From Sacculina carcini (lineage: Eukaryota; Arthropoda; Thecostraca; Sacculinidae), in contig OU696576.1 of NCBI GenBank assembly GCA_916048095.2, positions 5,933,664 to 5,997,663 of the forward strand: a DNA stretch of 64,000 bases, in the 5' to 3' direction. Below the pieces are notes generated by a model that saw only the letters and a program-made list of their open reading frames with translations, was not told where the DNA came from and ran no database searches. Both the position numbers and the translations under genes were made by a program. How positions within the stretch are numbered: position 1 is the first letter of the stretch; every line of letters begins with the position of its first letter. This document shows, piece by piece, positions 1 to 9,833 of the stretch.

Positions 1-2741
1 GGTGGCAAGTGTGTGTCATTGCCTTGTGCCGATGTCACCAACTCACCGGGTAGTCGGAGAGGCGCTCCGTACACCAGCTCGGCCGGCGACGTTTGCAGAT
101 CGGCCTTGACGCTCGTGCGTACACCGAGAAGGACCGCGGGCAGCGTGCTCGTCCACTTAGTGTTTTGATGCGCACGGAGGCCCGCCTTGAGCTGCCGGTG
201 AAAGCGCTCGACTAGACCGTTGCTGGCCGGATGGTAGCTGGTCGTAGTCGAGTGTTTGCAGCCCAGGACGTCGCAGAGTTGTCGCCACTGAGCGCCGGTG
301 AACTGCGCTCCTCTGTCGGTTGTGACGATATCCGGCACTCCGAAACGCGCGATCCAGCTGGAGACGAAAGCGTCGCACACTGTTTCGGCTCGAACATCGG
401 GTATCGGCGTCGCTTCTGCCCATCTGGTGTAACGACATATACATGTGAATATGTACATGTTACCATTAGATGGCGGCAACGGACCCACGATGTCGGCATG
501 TAGATGCTGGAAACGCTCGCTCGGTAGTTTGAACTCGGCTGGCGGAGTGCGGGTATGCCGGTGCACCTTCGACCTCTGACAGGGTATGCACGCTCGTGTC
601 CATCGTGCGATGTCACGGTGCATGTCTGGCCACACACAGCGGAGCGTGATGAGATCACTTGTCGCTCGAACGCCGGGGTGCGAGATGTTGTGCCAGAGAT
701 CAAAGCATCGACGCCGTAGTGCAGTTGGTATCACTGGGCGTGACCTACCCGTCGACTCATCGCAGAGCAGTTTTGCACCGCTGGGCAGCTTAATGTGGCG
801 GAGCTGCAGCGAGTGCGGCTGGTCAACGAATGCTGTTAGGTCAGGGTCAGCCTGCTGCGCGTCTGCCAGAGCGTCGAAGTCGTGCAGCGGCGGTTGCGGC
901 ACCTGCAGCATGTTGATGACGCGAGACAAGGTGTCGGCGACAACATTCTCGGCTCCAGGCACATGACGCACATCGGTAGTAAATTTGGCGACAAAGTCGA
1001 GGTGACGAACTTCACGGGGCGAGTAGCGATCAGATGGTGAGTTGACCGCTCCCACCAGTGGTTGGTGGTCCGTAAAGACGATGAAATGCCGGCCCTCCAC
1101 AGCGTAGCGGAACCTGCGGATGGCCAGGTACACCGCAAGCAGCTCGCGACCGAAAGCGCTGTAGCGGCGTTCAGCAGGGCGCAGTGCTTTGGAGAAAAAG
1201 CACAGTGGCTGCCACTGCTGGTCGACGAACTGCTGCAGAACGGCGCCGACGGCTGCGTCTGAGGCATCAACCTGGAGACTGATGGGAGCCTCCTTGACGG
1301 GGTGAGCCAGGCGAACAGCGTTGGCCATCTGCAGTTTCGCTGCGGAGAATGCGTCTTCTGCTTGAGTCGTCCACTTGACCGGCAGACGAGACCGCTTTCC
1401 TGCCGGAACGAGCAGTGCATGCAGCGGCTGGAGTTGAGATGCAGCTGCTGGCAGAAACCGGTGGTAGAAGGCCAGCATGCCGAGGAAGCGGCGTAGCTGG
1501 GCTTGCGTCTGCGGCATCGGGAAAGACACGATGTCCTGTGTCTTTTCCGGGAGTGGTGCGATACCGTCGGCAGAGAAGCGATGCCCAAGGAAAGACACGG
1601 CGGACGCGGCGTAGGTGCACTTCCGGGGGTTGATGACCACACCGTACTTTTGCAGCAGTTCGAGGACTGCCTTCACGTCAAGCTCATGCTCAGCGATGGA
1701 TGGGCTGCCGATGAGGATGTCATCGATGTAAGCATAGACGTGAGGCAGCCCGCGGAGCACCTCGTCGATGAAGCGCTGCATCGTCTGCGCCGCGCTCCGC
1801 AAACCAATAGGCATGCGTGTCGCCTCGTACAAGTCGAATGGCGTCGTCACGGCCGTCTTCGGTATGTCCGCTGGCTCCACAGGGATCTGGTTATATGCAC
1901 GGACCAGATCAAGGGTGGTGAAAACCGTGCATCCAGCGAGGTCACTGACGAAGACCTGCAGGTACGGAATCGAGTACTTGTCAGGAGCTGTGCAGGCATT
2001 GAGCGCACGATAGTCGCCGCATGGTCGCCACTCGCCCGGCTCTTTCTTCGGCACCATGTGCAGCGGTGCTGCCCAGCTGCTACTCGACGGCCGCATTACG
2101 CCTAGCCTCTGCATTTCAGCAAATGCTTTCTTGGCAATGGCTAGGCGGTCCGGAGGCAGGCGCCGGGGGCGAGAGAATTTTGGCGGGCCGCTGGTCTCGA
2201 TGTGATGAGTTACCGTATGGCGGAGCGGAAACGGCTCGCTCGGCGGGCGAACGACGCCAGAGAACTGCTGGAAGAGCGTCTGGAAGCGTTCAGGAGGCTC
2301 GATAAGGCACCGGATTCCCGATGAAGGCTCAGGGCACTCCGCGCCGCGAGCACGGACACGCCCGCTGGCGTCACGCAGCTCGCGCTTGTGGACATCCACT
2401 GTCAGCCGGTGGTGCGCAAGCAGGTCAGCACCAATGATGTTGAGCGGCACGTCAGCGACGATGAACGTCCAGCTCATCGGAGAACCCTCGCCGAATGACA
2501 CCGTGATGTTTCGAGTGCCATAGACGTCGACGAGAGTCCCGTTGGCGGCCAGCAGTTTTGCGGTGGACTCGGAGAGTGGTCCAGCAGGATGCAAAGATGG
2601 AGGTACGACGCTCACTTGCGCACCCGTGTCGACCAAGAAGCGTTGGCGAGTCTCGCGGTCTTCTACGTAGAAGAGGGGCACCGTTTTTGGCCGCTTGCCC
2701 ACAGCTGTAGGTGCTTCGCGCTGCAGGCATGCTAGTTTCCC
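1..2741 (-). CDS. pol: Pol polyprotein (protease-RT-RNase H-integrase), partial
   Basis: Pol makes the enzymes for reverse transcription and integration. In reading order the frame shows an aspartic protease site VDTGAQVSV (near 2630), reverse transcriptase with YIDD (1719-1730), RNase H with the TDHQPL block (near 1065), an integrase zinc-binding region, and integrase with NGLVER giving the last catalytic Glu near 208. These landmarks share one reading frame and I saw no stop between them, so the frame is open to the window edge. It lies -1 relative to gag and is expected to be entered by ribosomal slippage at 2735-2741, so no separate start codon is needed. The C-terminus and 3' LTR are outside the window. 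Confidence 0.88.
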
Positions 2742-3706
2742 GGCTGTGCCTGGGACCAGCTGCAAGGTGCTGTGCAGCGTTCTGCATCACTGCCGAAGCG
2801 ACGGTGGTACCAGTAGATGTTGGTGCGCGTTGCTTCGACCGGTCGGCGATTACGCGAGCGGGAGCGAGAGCGCGGTCGTGGCGTGGCGGGAGATGGACGC
2901 CGAGGCTCAGACAGTTGGAGCCCGCTGTGACCTGTGTGTCGGTCAGCGGCTCGAGACAGCTGGAGCTCCCTCACCAGACTGGCAACCGTGGCCACCAAAG
3001 TGTCCAAGTCTGCGCCGTCGGCTGCGACGTTGGAGGCTGGCGTGTCGCAGGGTAGCGTGGGCCGATCTGCAGAGGTGACGGCACTCACTGGTCATGCGCT
3101 AGATGGCTGCTGAGCAGTGGCGGCGACAAATCGGTCAGCCGCGAGCGCCAGGTCGTCCAGCTGGGCGTCTTCCGGCAACAGCGACAGGGCCGCCCGCACG
3201 GACTGAGGCAGGCGCTGCAGAAAAAGCGTCCGCAGCAGGCCAGTGTCGCTCGAGTCCCCAGCCGCAGTCAGCTCGTTTCGCATGTTGCGCAGGAGCTGCG
3301 ATGGCCGCTGGTCGCCCAACTGCTGATGCCGCAGGAGAGCCTCTAGCCTCGACGCACGTGTAGTGGCCAGGCGAGTCCTGAGGGCGGCACAAAGCTCAGA
3401 GAAGGTCGCCGCTGGTCGGAGGATGACGTCCTTGACCTGTGACGACACCGTGATGGGCAGGTTGGCCGCCAGGAGTTTGAGGCGGCTGCGGTCGTCCTCC
3501 ACTCCAGACACCTCCAGGGCGAACTCCACCTGGGTCAGCCAGAGGTCTGGGTCCTCGGCGGAGAAAGGCGGCAGACGGAAGGACGCCATCGGTTTGCCGG
3601 TCTGGAGCGGGGTGTCGGTGTTGACGGGCCGTCCGCTTGAGGTGGTCGCAGTGTCCGGTCGTCCCTCGCAGGCGGCTGAGTTTCCTGCGGCGTCGGGGGC
3701 GGACAT
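2732..3706 (-). pseudogene. gag: Gag with one in-frame TGA
   Basis: Gag is the structural protein of the retrotransposon particle. The likely start is the ATG at 3706, because the frame upstream offers only GTG. The N-terminal FRLPPF...W.TQVE block and the RLEALLRHQQLGDQRPSQLL block match the E5 Gag closely. A TGA at 3092-3094 interrupts the frame, and the same frame then continues to a TAG at 2732-2734, so this is a nonsense mutation and not a natural end. The C-terminal motif, CX2HX9CX3C in E5, has its first Cys replaced by Tyr (YWYHRRFG). Both changes argue that this copy cannot make normal Gag, while the slippery site and pol remain. Confidence 0.82.
2735..2741 (-). promoter_or_regulatory. 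-1 frameshift slippery site GGGAAAC
   Basis: On the minus strand GGGAAAC lies in the register G GGA AAC relative to gag and is followed at once by the gag TAG. Pol continues in the -1 frame. This is the canonical XXXYYYZ slip site; downstream RNA structure was not tested. Confidence 0.75.
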
Positions 3707-3734
3707 GGCGGCGATGAGCAGTCCAGGCGTGGCG

Positions 3735-3752
3735 ATCACGTCGGGATCACCA
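3735..3752 (-). promoter_or_regulatory. Primer binding site, tRNA-Trp type (E1)
   Basis: The minus strand reads TGGTGATCCCGACGTGAT one base inside the LTR end. It matches the complement of the conserved eukaryotic tRNA-Trp 3' end (TGGTGACCCCGACGTGAT) except for one base. The same site type is seen in E5 and, in part, in E4. Confidence 0.8.
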
Positions 3753-3753
3753 A

Positions 3754-4153
3754 TGTAGCGCGGCGTTGCGTGTATAGTGACCGCCTAGCCCGGACGTGCT
3801 CACTGCAATCGCAAGAGCCCCACAGAGGGCGCGCGAGAGGCAGCGTACGCCTCGAGTATTCGGGGTCTCCACCCGGACGTTCCTGCTGTTCCCGCACGCG
3901 ACAAAAGGGCCACGAAAAGCGCGCGGGAAGCAGCGAAGCGCCGCACTAGTTGCGCTCCCGAGCAACCGGTTTGCTCGGCAGAGAGGCCAAGCCGCCTTTG
4001 GTCCAGAGAGACCGAAGGCTGGGAGCACGAAATAGCGGACAAGGAATAGAACGTGAGGGCCCCGTGCTGTGCAATACTATTGGTGTGGGAAACACCAGCG
4101 TAAACCAGCACCTACTGACCGGATAGGTGGAGATGTCCCGGCATTCACTAACA
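3754..4153 (-). repeat. Putative 5' LTR of E1
   Basis: The inner end TACA at 3757-3754 sits next to the primer site, so this side is firm. The outer end is uncertain; TGTTAG at 4153 would give a 400-bp LTR. The partner LTR is beyond the left edge. Positions 4154-4272 between this and LINE-A show no gene. Confidence 0.5.
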
Positions 4154-4272
4154 CTCACGAAAAACACGACGGTGTATTCAGAGTCTGATCGCCTTCGAAC
4201 ACTGCGATGATAATTCTAATGCAACACACAAGAGCAATACATGCTGTACATATTAAATAACAAAAACAAACA

Positions 4273-5102
4273 ATGTATATGTACGCATATCGCACCGCCA
4301 CCTATTCGGCAAAAACACTCGTCACACGTACGGTGCCGCTACAACAGCAACATACAATGAAAACAGAGGCGATGCATGAAGGAAAAACCACCGCACGAGA
4401 GGTAAGACGTACATCACCCATGAAACATGTGCAATCACCCACCGATAAAATATGTAAGTTTTATATCCGCAAAAAATGTAAAAATGGCAAAGAGGGAAAA
4501 GAGTGTAAATTCTCTCACCCAAAGTTGTGCATGGATTTCATCAAGCATGGGGAAATTTCCCCAAGAGGATGCAAAAAAGTCAAGAGATGTGAGCATTATC
4601 ACCCCGTAATGTGCAGAAACGAAACAAAATTTGGAGTCTGCAAAAAAACAAACTGTCGTTTCTACCACTCGAGAAAAATGACCAGATCGAGCAGATCGCC
4701 AAACCAAAAGACACAAACACACAGAACTACATGTACGTGAGCCAACAAAATAATAGCAACATGGTTACGCCTGTTCAACAAAATAATAGCAACATGGTTA
4801 CGCCTGTTCAACAAAATAATAGCAACATGGTTACGCCTGTTCAACTAAAAGACGAAAAAAAGCAAATGAGTTATGTTCAGGCACTTGCTCAAAACGGAGC
4901 AGCTCACCATTCATGCGAAAACATCCCCGAAAATCGTCAAATAGCCGAACCAAATGGCCGCCATTTTTTAGGTGTACATGCAATTCAAAACCAAATTCAT
5001 CAACTACAATTACAGATGATGACGCTGATGAAGCAAGTGGAAGAAATCTGCCACCAACCAGCGAACACGCATTGTATGTGTCGAATTTCCCCGATACACT
5101 AA
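4273..5102 (+). pseudogene. LINE-A ORF1 with three CCCH zinc fingers and a coiled coil
   Basis: The ATG at 4273 opens a frame with three CCCH-type fingers: CX7CX8CX3H, CX13CX5CX3H and CX8CX4CX3H, ending near base 4670. A one-base frameshift in an A-rich run near 4670-4680 moves the text to the next frame. There three exact copies of an 11-residue unit (QQNNSNMVTPV) follow, then a Gln-rich heptad-like helix (near 4985-5045). CCCH fingers usually bind RNA, and LINE ORF1 proteins package element RNA, so this is best read as a nucleic-acid-binding ORF1. The function is inferred from position before an endonuclease ORF and from the finger pattern. Confidence 0.75.
4743..4841 (+). repeat. Three identical 33-bp tandem repeats inside LINE-A ORF1
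   Basis: A 33-bp unit beginning CAACAAAATAATAGC occurs at 4743, 4776 and 4809. Being a multiple of three, it preserves frame and adds 11 residues per copy. The copies are identical although the ORF is already broken, which suggests recent expansion. Confidence 0.92.
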
Positions 5103-5143
5103 AAATGTAAACAAGCACTAACCTCATTGACGCTAATATTGAC

Positions 5144-5589
5144 GTGTCACATAATGTTGAACACACAACTAAAACAACTGATGATGCATGTAACAGCGAT
5201 CGTCTCTCGATAAGCACTCTTTCAGAAACACTCAGTAAGCATTCGGTTGTCTCACTGTTGCATGTCAAGATCCGTAGCGTCAGGGCAAATTTTCACAAAC
5301 TTCAAGAATTATTCGAATCATTATCCGTAAGTGGTCGAAAACTGCCTGATATAATTGCAGTATCGGAAACCTGGTTCGATAATAATACTAACTTAGACTT
5401 ATATCAGTAAAAACATACCAGCTTTTCACTGCGAATCGCAACAGTAGAAGAGGAGGGGGAGTAGCCGTTTACATTGACAATAAAGCAATTGTAGATCAAA
5501 ATTCAGTCAAGGCTACACAAACAAATGGTGTGTTAGAAGCACTAACATTGAAAGCGAACTTCAATCACCGTGTTTTTATCATAACCTGT
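5144..5589 (+). pseudogene. LINE-A ORF2, N-terminal endonuclease part
   Basis: The frame contains an APE-like LINE endonuclease start, with an N-x-R-S related block (KIRSVRANFHKLQELF) and PDIIAVSETWF, where the Glu is the expected catalytic residue. A stop at 5408-5410 is a frameshift product: the text resumes in a neighbouring frame as RRGGGVAVYID, a standard endonuclease block, up to the insertion of element A at 5589. The ORF continues at 9834 beyond that insertion. Confidence 0.75.
5585..5589. repeat. Target site duplication CCTGT of element A (left)
   Basis: CCTGT at 5585-5589 is repeated at 9829-9833. Deleting one copy plus the element restores an uninterrupted LINE-A endonuclease sequence, which confirms the exact insertion point. 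Confidence 0.93.
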
Positions 5590-5871
5590 TGTAGTTCAGT
5601 GTATTGAGGAAAAGCAGATAAAGAGAAGAAACACAATAAGGATATGCACAATATAAACAACACCAGACACAATGACGCTACACCACGACAACCCTCAACG
5701 CAACACCGTCACTCGCCATCTGCCCTACACATGAGACGCGATACCCGGGCGCGAGACTTGAAACATGAGACGCGTCATATGCACGCGCTCACACACAATA
5801 ACATCCTCCCCTAGAGACGCTCTCGCTCTGCTATCTGCAAACGCTTCGATGAAAGTCAAACTCACACCACA
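5590..5871 (-). repeat. 3' LTR of element A
   Basis: 282 bp, TGTAG...CACA on the plus strand. It matches 9548-9828 with a small indel near its start and about five substitutions. The minus-strand purine tract CACGGGGAGA (5872-5881) lies just upstream of it in element sense. Confidence 0.93.
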
Positions 5872-6140
5872 TCTCCCCGTGATCTGAAGATCACACACAA
5901 CTCACACACTCACACACATACCCAACCACACAGGCAGACACACTTAGTTCAGGTTATTAAACACTTTACGCGGCGAAAACAACAATGAGAAGCGAAAAAC
6001 GCAGCACACAATACTCAAATCGCATATACTCACGCCATAAAAACAAACAGTAAACATATGGCAAACTCACAGTAGCCAACTTTAACAGGCTAAACAATAT
6101 CGAACGAATGAGGCTCAAGCACGACACAAATAACACAATT
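5872..6140 (-). other. Polypurine tract and 3' untranslated region of element A
   Basis: Between the pol stop at 6141 and the 3' LTR lies about 270 bp without an ORF. In element sense it ends in the purine tract CACGGGGAGA, expected to prime plus-strand DNA. Nothing else is seen here. Confidence 0.65.
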
Positions 6141-9077
6141 CTAAACGTAATCTCTCATCCATACTGGAGGTCTTACGTTTCGCTGTGGACGCGCCACTGA
6201 TTCATGATCGGTTGGGGGCACATCGCTAATTCTGTTATCAATACGCCCCGCTGTCAACGGTTCACCATCATCTGAGTTCCCATCAGATGGTATCGCTTGG
6301 TCTGAGTTTCGAACAGGTCTTACATCCAGAAAGTGTCTAGGCACACCATCGACGTCCATGTTGTTTCTCGAATGTATGTCAGTTACTATGCCTCTGGACC
6401 ACTGAGCTGTGCAACGAGAGTTGGGAGGTTTAACCCAAACCTCATCCCCTACTTTGATTGACCCAGCATGTTCACCCTCGTTCGGCTTTTCTACCACAAC
6501 TGACGGATATCGCCATGTGTAAGTGAAAACCGACCTCTGTGGTACCGACATCTCATCTTGATGGAAACGCGGGCTGCTGTTGTACCAGTACACTGCCTCA
6601 ATGGGCGTTATACCACCTCTCTCAGCAATCACCTTGATGGTCCTATGGTGTCGCTCTACTATGCCGTTGCCGGACGGTCGGTACGCTGCTCGAAAAAATC
6701 GTATGATATTCCAACGGGACAGCATCTCGCCAAGAAGATGTGAACGAAACGCCGTGCTGTTGTCTAGTAACAATTCATTCACTGGGCCTCGTTCATAGAA
6801 TATACTTTCCAGTTCTGATGATATTTGTTCCGCGTCCTCTCTTTTCAATTTCCGCCATATGGCAAATCGTCCCGGCCCACAATCTACTACTGACAAGTAT
6901 GGCACCTGTTGGTCATGAGTCACATCTACCGCTAGTCTTTTCCAGTTCTCGTTTATGTGCAATTCACCCGGTGAATGAACGACTGGAGCGGGGTCTATTG
7001 ACTGGCAACGATCACAATTCTGTATTACCGTCTTTACTTGATCTTTCGATATGTTTGGGTCCATCTTTCTCGCCAAGTACAGAGTTCGCTCCACCCCCAT
7101 GTGATGTTTTTCATGCAGTTCTTTCACATCCACTGTGGCCGCACAATAGTTCTCACACACAGCGCCTGTTTTCATCAGCCAATTCTTCCTGACTCGAGTT
7201 AGAATGTCGGCTTTGTTCTTATCGGTAGGCACCAGCGTAATTTTTATGTTCAATCCCAACTCGGAAATAAGCTCCTTCAGATTTCCTAAACGCCGTTTAA
7301 TAAGCAACTCTGCTGCACCCTTTGTCTTAATTCGCCTGTCACCGTCAAGTACTGTCTTCACCCACGCCTCTACAGTAGCCGAGTCTGTTCTTAGCTCCAC
7401 ATCCTTCAACTCCCATTTAATAGCCAAATTGACCCCTTTCATAATTGCGTCAAGCTCTGCCACGTTCATATGGCTCGCGTCACCTTTCTTGCGAAGCCAC
7501 GCTGCGTCTTCTACCACTTTTCCGTTCACTTCCAGCACAGCACCAAAAGCAATGCTACTAGCATCGCTCCAAACAATGCCCCTTCCACCATTTGGCACAC
7601 ACCATGCCCCCTTCACTGGATCTTCGACTTTGACTCTACTGATCACTTCCCTTATCATCATCTGCGTTGGCTCTCCTATGAAATCTTCCCACCGTGATCC
7701 CTCAGCTTGTCGCTTTATAAAGCTACATGCGACTCTAAGCCATCCCGCGACCGGATAGTGGCCCACCAATACACCACAAACAGAAAACAGTTCCCGCCTT
7801 GTCAACATCGCCGGGATATCAGGTACTGCATTGCCCCTGTGAAACACAAAATTTCCCTGCTCTCTGGACACTTTCAACCCCAACACAGCTCCACTTCCTA
7901 GAGGCTCTGGACTCTTTGATTTTAGTCCAAACTTTTCCAAATCTTGGATCACTTCTGTTACGCTCACCTGAGATTTATCCACCAGGATATCATCAATGTA
8001 CGAACTGGTGGCCCGTCGGATAGTGTCGTTCTTACTCAAGACTGTTTTCAGTATTTTGGACATAATACGCGGAGCGGAACATAAACCAAATCCCACTCGG
8101 GTTAGACAGTATGTTTTATTCTTGTACTTGACCAGCTGGTACGGCCACAAGTCTTTATCAATTCTCAGCTGTAAATAGGCCGATTTCAAATCCACTATTG
8201 ATACGTTCTCACCAGCCTTTCTCCATTGTCGAATCGTCTCATCACATATATCTATCGTGTCATCACCTGTGTGACATCTGACGTGCTCGTTAAGTTCCCG
8301 AAAATCCGGGATGGGTCGTACTTTATTTTTTGTGGGCTGGACGACAGCCATGAGAGGAGTAATACCCGCCTGCACGTTACTCTCCCAAGGTACCAATATA
8401 CCTTCGCTTATCCATTCATTGATCTCTCGATCAAATTCGTCTTTCACATGATCATCAACTTTCTTGTCATACATAGATATGGTGTTTCTCAACTTCACGG
8501 GCTTCTCCTTCCACAGCCATTTAACGGTCCACACACGACCATCAAAAATAGCAGAAAAATCTGAATCCGACACGGTCACTGTTAGTTCGTCAGTATTGCT
8601 TGCCCGTTCACCAGATACGTCGCTAGTCACACATGCATGTACATCGCCAATGGCATTAGCGACCTCCGCCGGGACACTATCAACCCCAAACCACACCCGG
8701 CCATTTTTCACTGTGACACCACCCAACCGATCAATAACATCCATACCAAGAACAACGCTAACACCACCTATCAACTTATCCGCCACTACGACATGTGCAT
8801 CTACGCTGACACCGCTTACAACAAGTGTTACACAACCATTACCCTTACAAACAGCATGACTTCCATCGAAGGCTTTTATAACAGCTTCTCCGCCATAACG
8901 AGACACAAAACTAGAATGTACAACAGTCATCGAACAGCCAGTGTCGACAAGAGCACTGGTTTTCACATTTTCACAGCACACATCAACTAATGGTAATGCA
9001 TGAAAAGGCGCCTTACCGGTGCAGGGGCGACTGTTGGCGCAAACGCCACCCCTCACTCGTTTCCCGAATTGTTGCAC
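6141..9077 (-). CDS. pol: Pol polyprotein of element A
   Basis: The 978-codon frame holds a protease LVDTGCSMTVV (Asp near residue 45), RT with PDFRELNEHV, IVDLKSAYLQL and YIDD (near residue 360), RNase H with WSDASS and the AELDAI block (near 503-545), an HHCC integrase finger (near 655-690), and the integrase triad in AVDVTH, LLDNST and GIVERHH (near 716, 770 and 809). All catalytic residues that I can place are present. The frame is -1 relative to gag and is likely entered at the GGGAAAC site at 9059-9065, so the nominal start at 9077 is only the edge of the open frame. The C-terminus ends in a basic RPPVWMRDYV tail typical of Ty3/gypsy Pol. Confidence 0.9.
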   Translation of the reverse strand: MQQFGKRVRGGVCANSRPCTGKAPFHALPLVDVCCENVKTSALVDTGCSMTVVHSSFVSRYGGEAVIKAFDGSHAVCKGNGCVTLVVSGVSVDAHVVVADKLIGGVSVVLGMDVIDRLGGVTVKNGRVWFGVDSVPAEVANAIGDVHACVTSDVSGERASNTDELTVTVSDSDFSAIFDGRVWTVKWLWKEKPVKLRNTISMYDKKVDDHVKDEFDREINEWISEGILVPWESNVQAGITPLMAVVQPTKNKVRPIPDFRELNEHVRCHTGDDTIDICDETIRQWRKAGENVSIVDLKSAYLQLRIDKDLWPYQLVKYKNKTYCLTRVGFGLCSAPRIMSKILKTVLSKNDTIRRATSSYIDDILVDKSQVSVTEVIQDLEKFGLKSKSPEPLGSGAVLGLKVSREQGNFVFHRGNAVPDIPAMLTRRELFSVCGVLVGHYPVAGWLRVACSFIKRQAEGSRWEDFIGEPTQMMIREVISRVKVEDPVKGAWCVPNGGRGIVWSDASSIAFGAVLEVNGKVVEDAAWLRKKGDASHMNVAELDAIMKGVNLAIKWELKDVELRTDSATVEAWVKTVLDGDRRIKTKGAAELLIKRRLGNLKELISELGLNIKITLVPTDKNKADILTRVRKNWLMKTGAVCENYCAATVDVKELHEKHHMGVERTLYLARKMDPNISKDQVKTVIQNCDRCQSIDPAPVVHSPGELHINENWKRLAVDVTHDQQVPYLSVVDCGPGRFAIWRKLKREDAEQISSELESIFYERGPVNELLLDNSTAFRSHLLGEMLSRWNIIRFFRAAYRPSGNGIVERHHRTIKVIAERGGITPIEAVYWYNSSPRFHQDEMSVPQRSVFTYTWRYPSVVVEKPNEGEHAGSIKVGDEVWVKPPNSRCTAQWSRGIVTDIHSRNNMDVDGVPRHFLDVRPVRNSDQAIPSDGNSDDGEPLTAGRIDNRISDVPPTDHESVARPQRNVRPPVWMRDYV

Positions 9078-9526
9078 TGCCGAGAAGTATGTCCCACTTT
9101 GTTGTACGTATAGCAGGTGGGTACCCGCCCTCTGGTTGCACGATCACCTCCGTACCTTCGTACATACGGACGTCCATCACGCAGTCCCGTCTGGCAGAAA
9201 CGCGCCATATGTCCGATCTCGTGACACTGGTAGCACCTGCCGTTGAATCCTGCCGGTCTCTGCACTGCAGTCTCCGTGAGCTGACGTGCCGCACCTTCAT
9301 GCTGACTTACTGTTGAAACCTGGCGCACATCTGCATCCTCTTGATCTTCTTCTTCCAGCTCCATAAATTGTGCAAGAGCATCGCCTTCCAGATGAAGTGC
9401 AATAAAACCCGCCAGATCATCCACCTTCTTCAATTTAGCCACCAGCTTGACCTTCTTCAGCCACGACACCACGTCTCCTTCGCCCGTGAACATGCTCAGC
9501 GTATAGTCACTTTTGACCGCCTCCAT
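9053..9526 (-). CDS. gag: Short Gag of element A with internal deletion
   Basis: The ATG at 9526 opens a 157-residue Gag. Residues 1-60 resemble the start of the element B Gag (FTGEGDV..WL.K matches FDGTGDVAEWL), but the text then jumps directly to a linker and two zinc knuckles. About 120 residues present in B, including the GESVDVYLADL block, are missing, so I infer an in-frame internal deletion. Knuckle 1 is a complete CX2CX4HX4C (CYQCHEIGHMARFC). Knuckle 2 has its second Cys replaced by Tyr (CYTYNKVGH). Such a Gag probably cannot assemble by itself and would need Gag from another copy. Confidence 0.8.
   Translation of the reverse strand: MEAVKSDYTLSMFTGEGDVVSWLKKVKLVAKLKKVDDLAGFIALHLEGDALAQFMELEEEDQEDADVRQVSTVSQHEGAARQLTETAVQRPAGFNGRCYQCHEIGHMARFCQTGLRDGRPYVRRYGGDRATRGRVPTCYTYNKVGHTSRQCNNSGNE
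9059..9065 (-). promoter_or_regulatory. -1 frameshift slippery site GGGAAAC (element A)
   Basis: In the gag frame the minus strand reads G GGA AAC GAG TGA. The heptamer is in the correct register and two codons before the gag stop; pol is the -1 frame. Confidence 0.75.
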
Positions 9527-9547
9527 AACGTATGTGGCCGGTTAGCT

Positions 9548-9828
9548 TGTAGTTCAGTAGTTGAGGAAAAGCAGATAAAGAGAAGAAACACAATAAGGAT
9601 ATGCACAATATACACAACACCAGACACAATGACGCTACACCACGACAACCCTCAACGCAACACCGTCACTCGCCAACTGCCCTACACATGAGACGCGATA
9701 CCCGGGCGCGAGACTTGAAACATGAGACGCGTCATATGCACGCGCTCACACACAATAACATCCTCCCCTAAAGACGCTCTCGCTCTGCTATCTGCAAACG
9801 CTTCGATGAAAGTCAAACTCACACTACA
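9548..9828 (-). repeat. 5' LTR of element A
   Basis: 281 bp, TGTAG...TACA on the plus strand, paired with 5590-5871. The TSD CCTGT follows at 9829-9833. Confidence 0.93.
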
Positions 9829-9833
9829 CCTGT

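Larger units (their letters stand above)
1..4153 (-). mobile_element. CsRn1-like Ty3/gypsy LTR retrotransposon E1, cut by window edge
   Basis: The element reads right to left: 5' LTR, primer site, gag, then pol in the -1 frame, and it runs off the left edge inside integrase. Its closest relative here is E5 at 27734-32671, with matching Gag and Pol order and motifs. The primer site next to the LTR matches the 3' end of tRNA-Trp, a feature known for the CsRn1/Kabuki lineage. The 5' LTR ends (minus sense) at 3754. Its outer boundary is not fixed because the partner LTR lies outside the window; a TGTTAG start at 4153 is only a candidate. The gag carries one nonsense codon, while pol looks open throughout the visible part. 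Confidence 0.85.
5590..9828 (-). mobile_element. LTR retrotransposon A (Ty3/gypsy-type), 4.2 kb, with gag deletion
   Basis: The element is bounded by 282-bp and 281-bp LTRs with TGT...ACA ends and 5-bp TSDs. The order on the minus strand is LTR, short gag, pol, PPT, LTR. The LTRs differ at about six positions, which suggests an older insertion than E5. Pol is open (978 codons) but gag lacks most of its capsid region relative to the related element B. After the 5' LTR the leader starts AGCTAACCGG, similar to the AGCTATTTCGG leader of B, and no classical tRNA primer site was recognised. The exact Ty3/gypsy lineage is not assigned. Confidence 0.9.
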
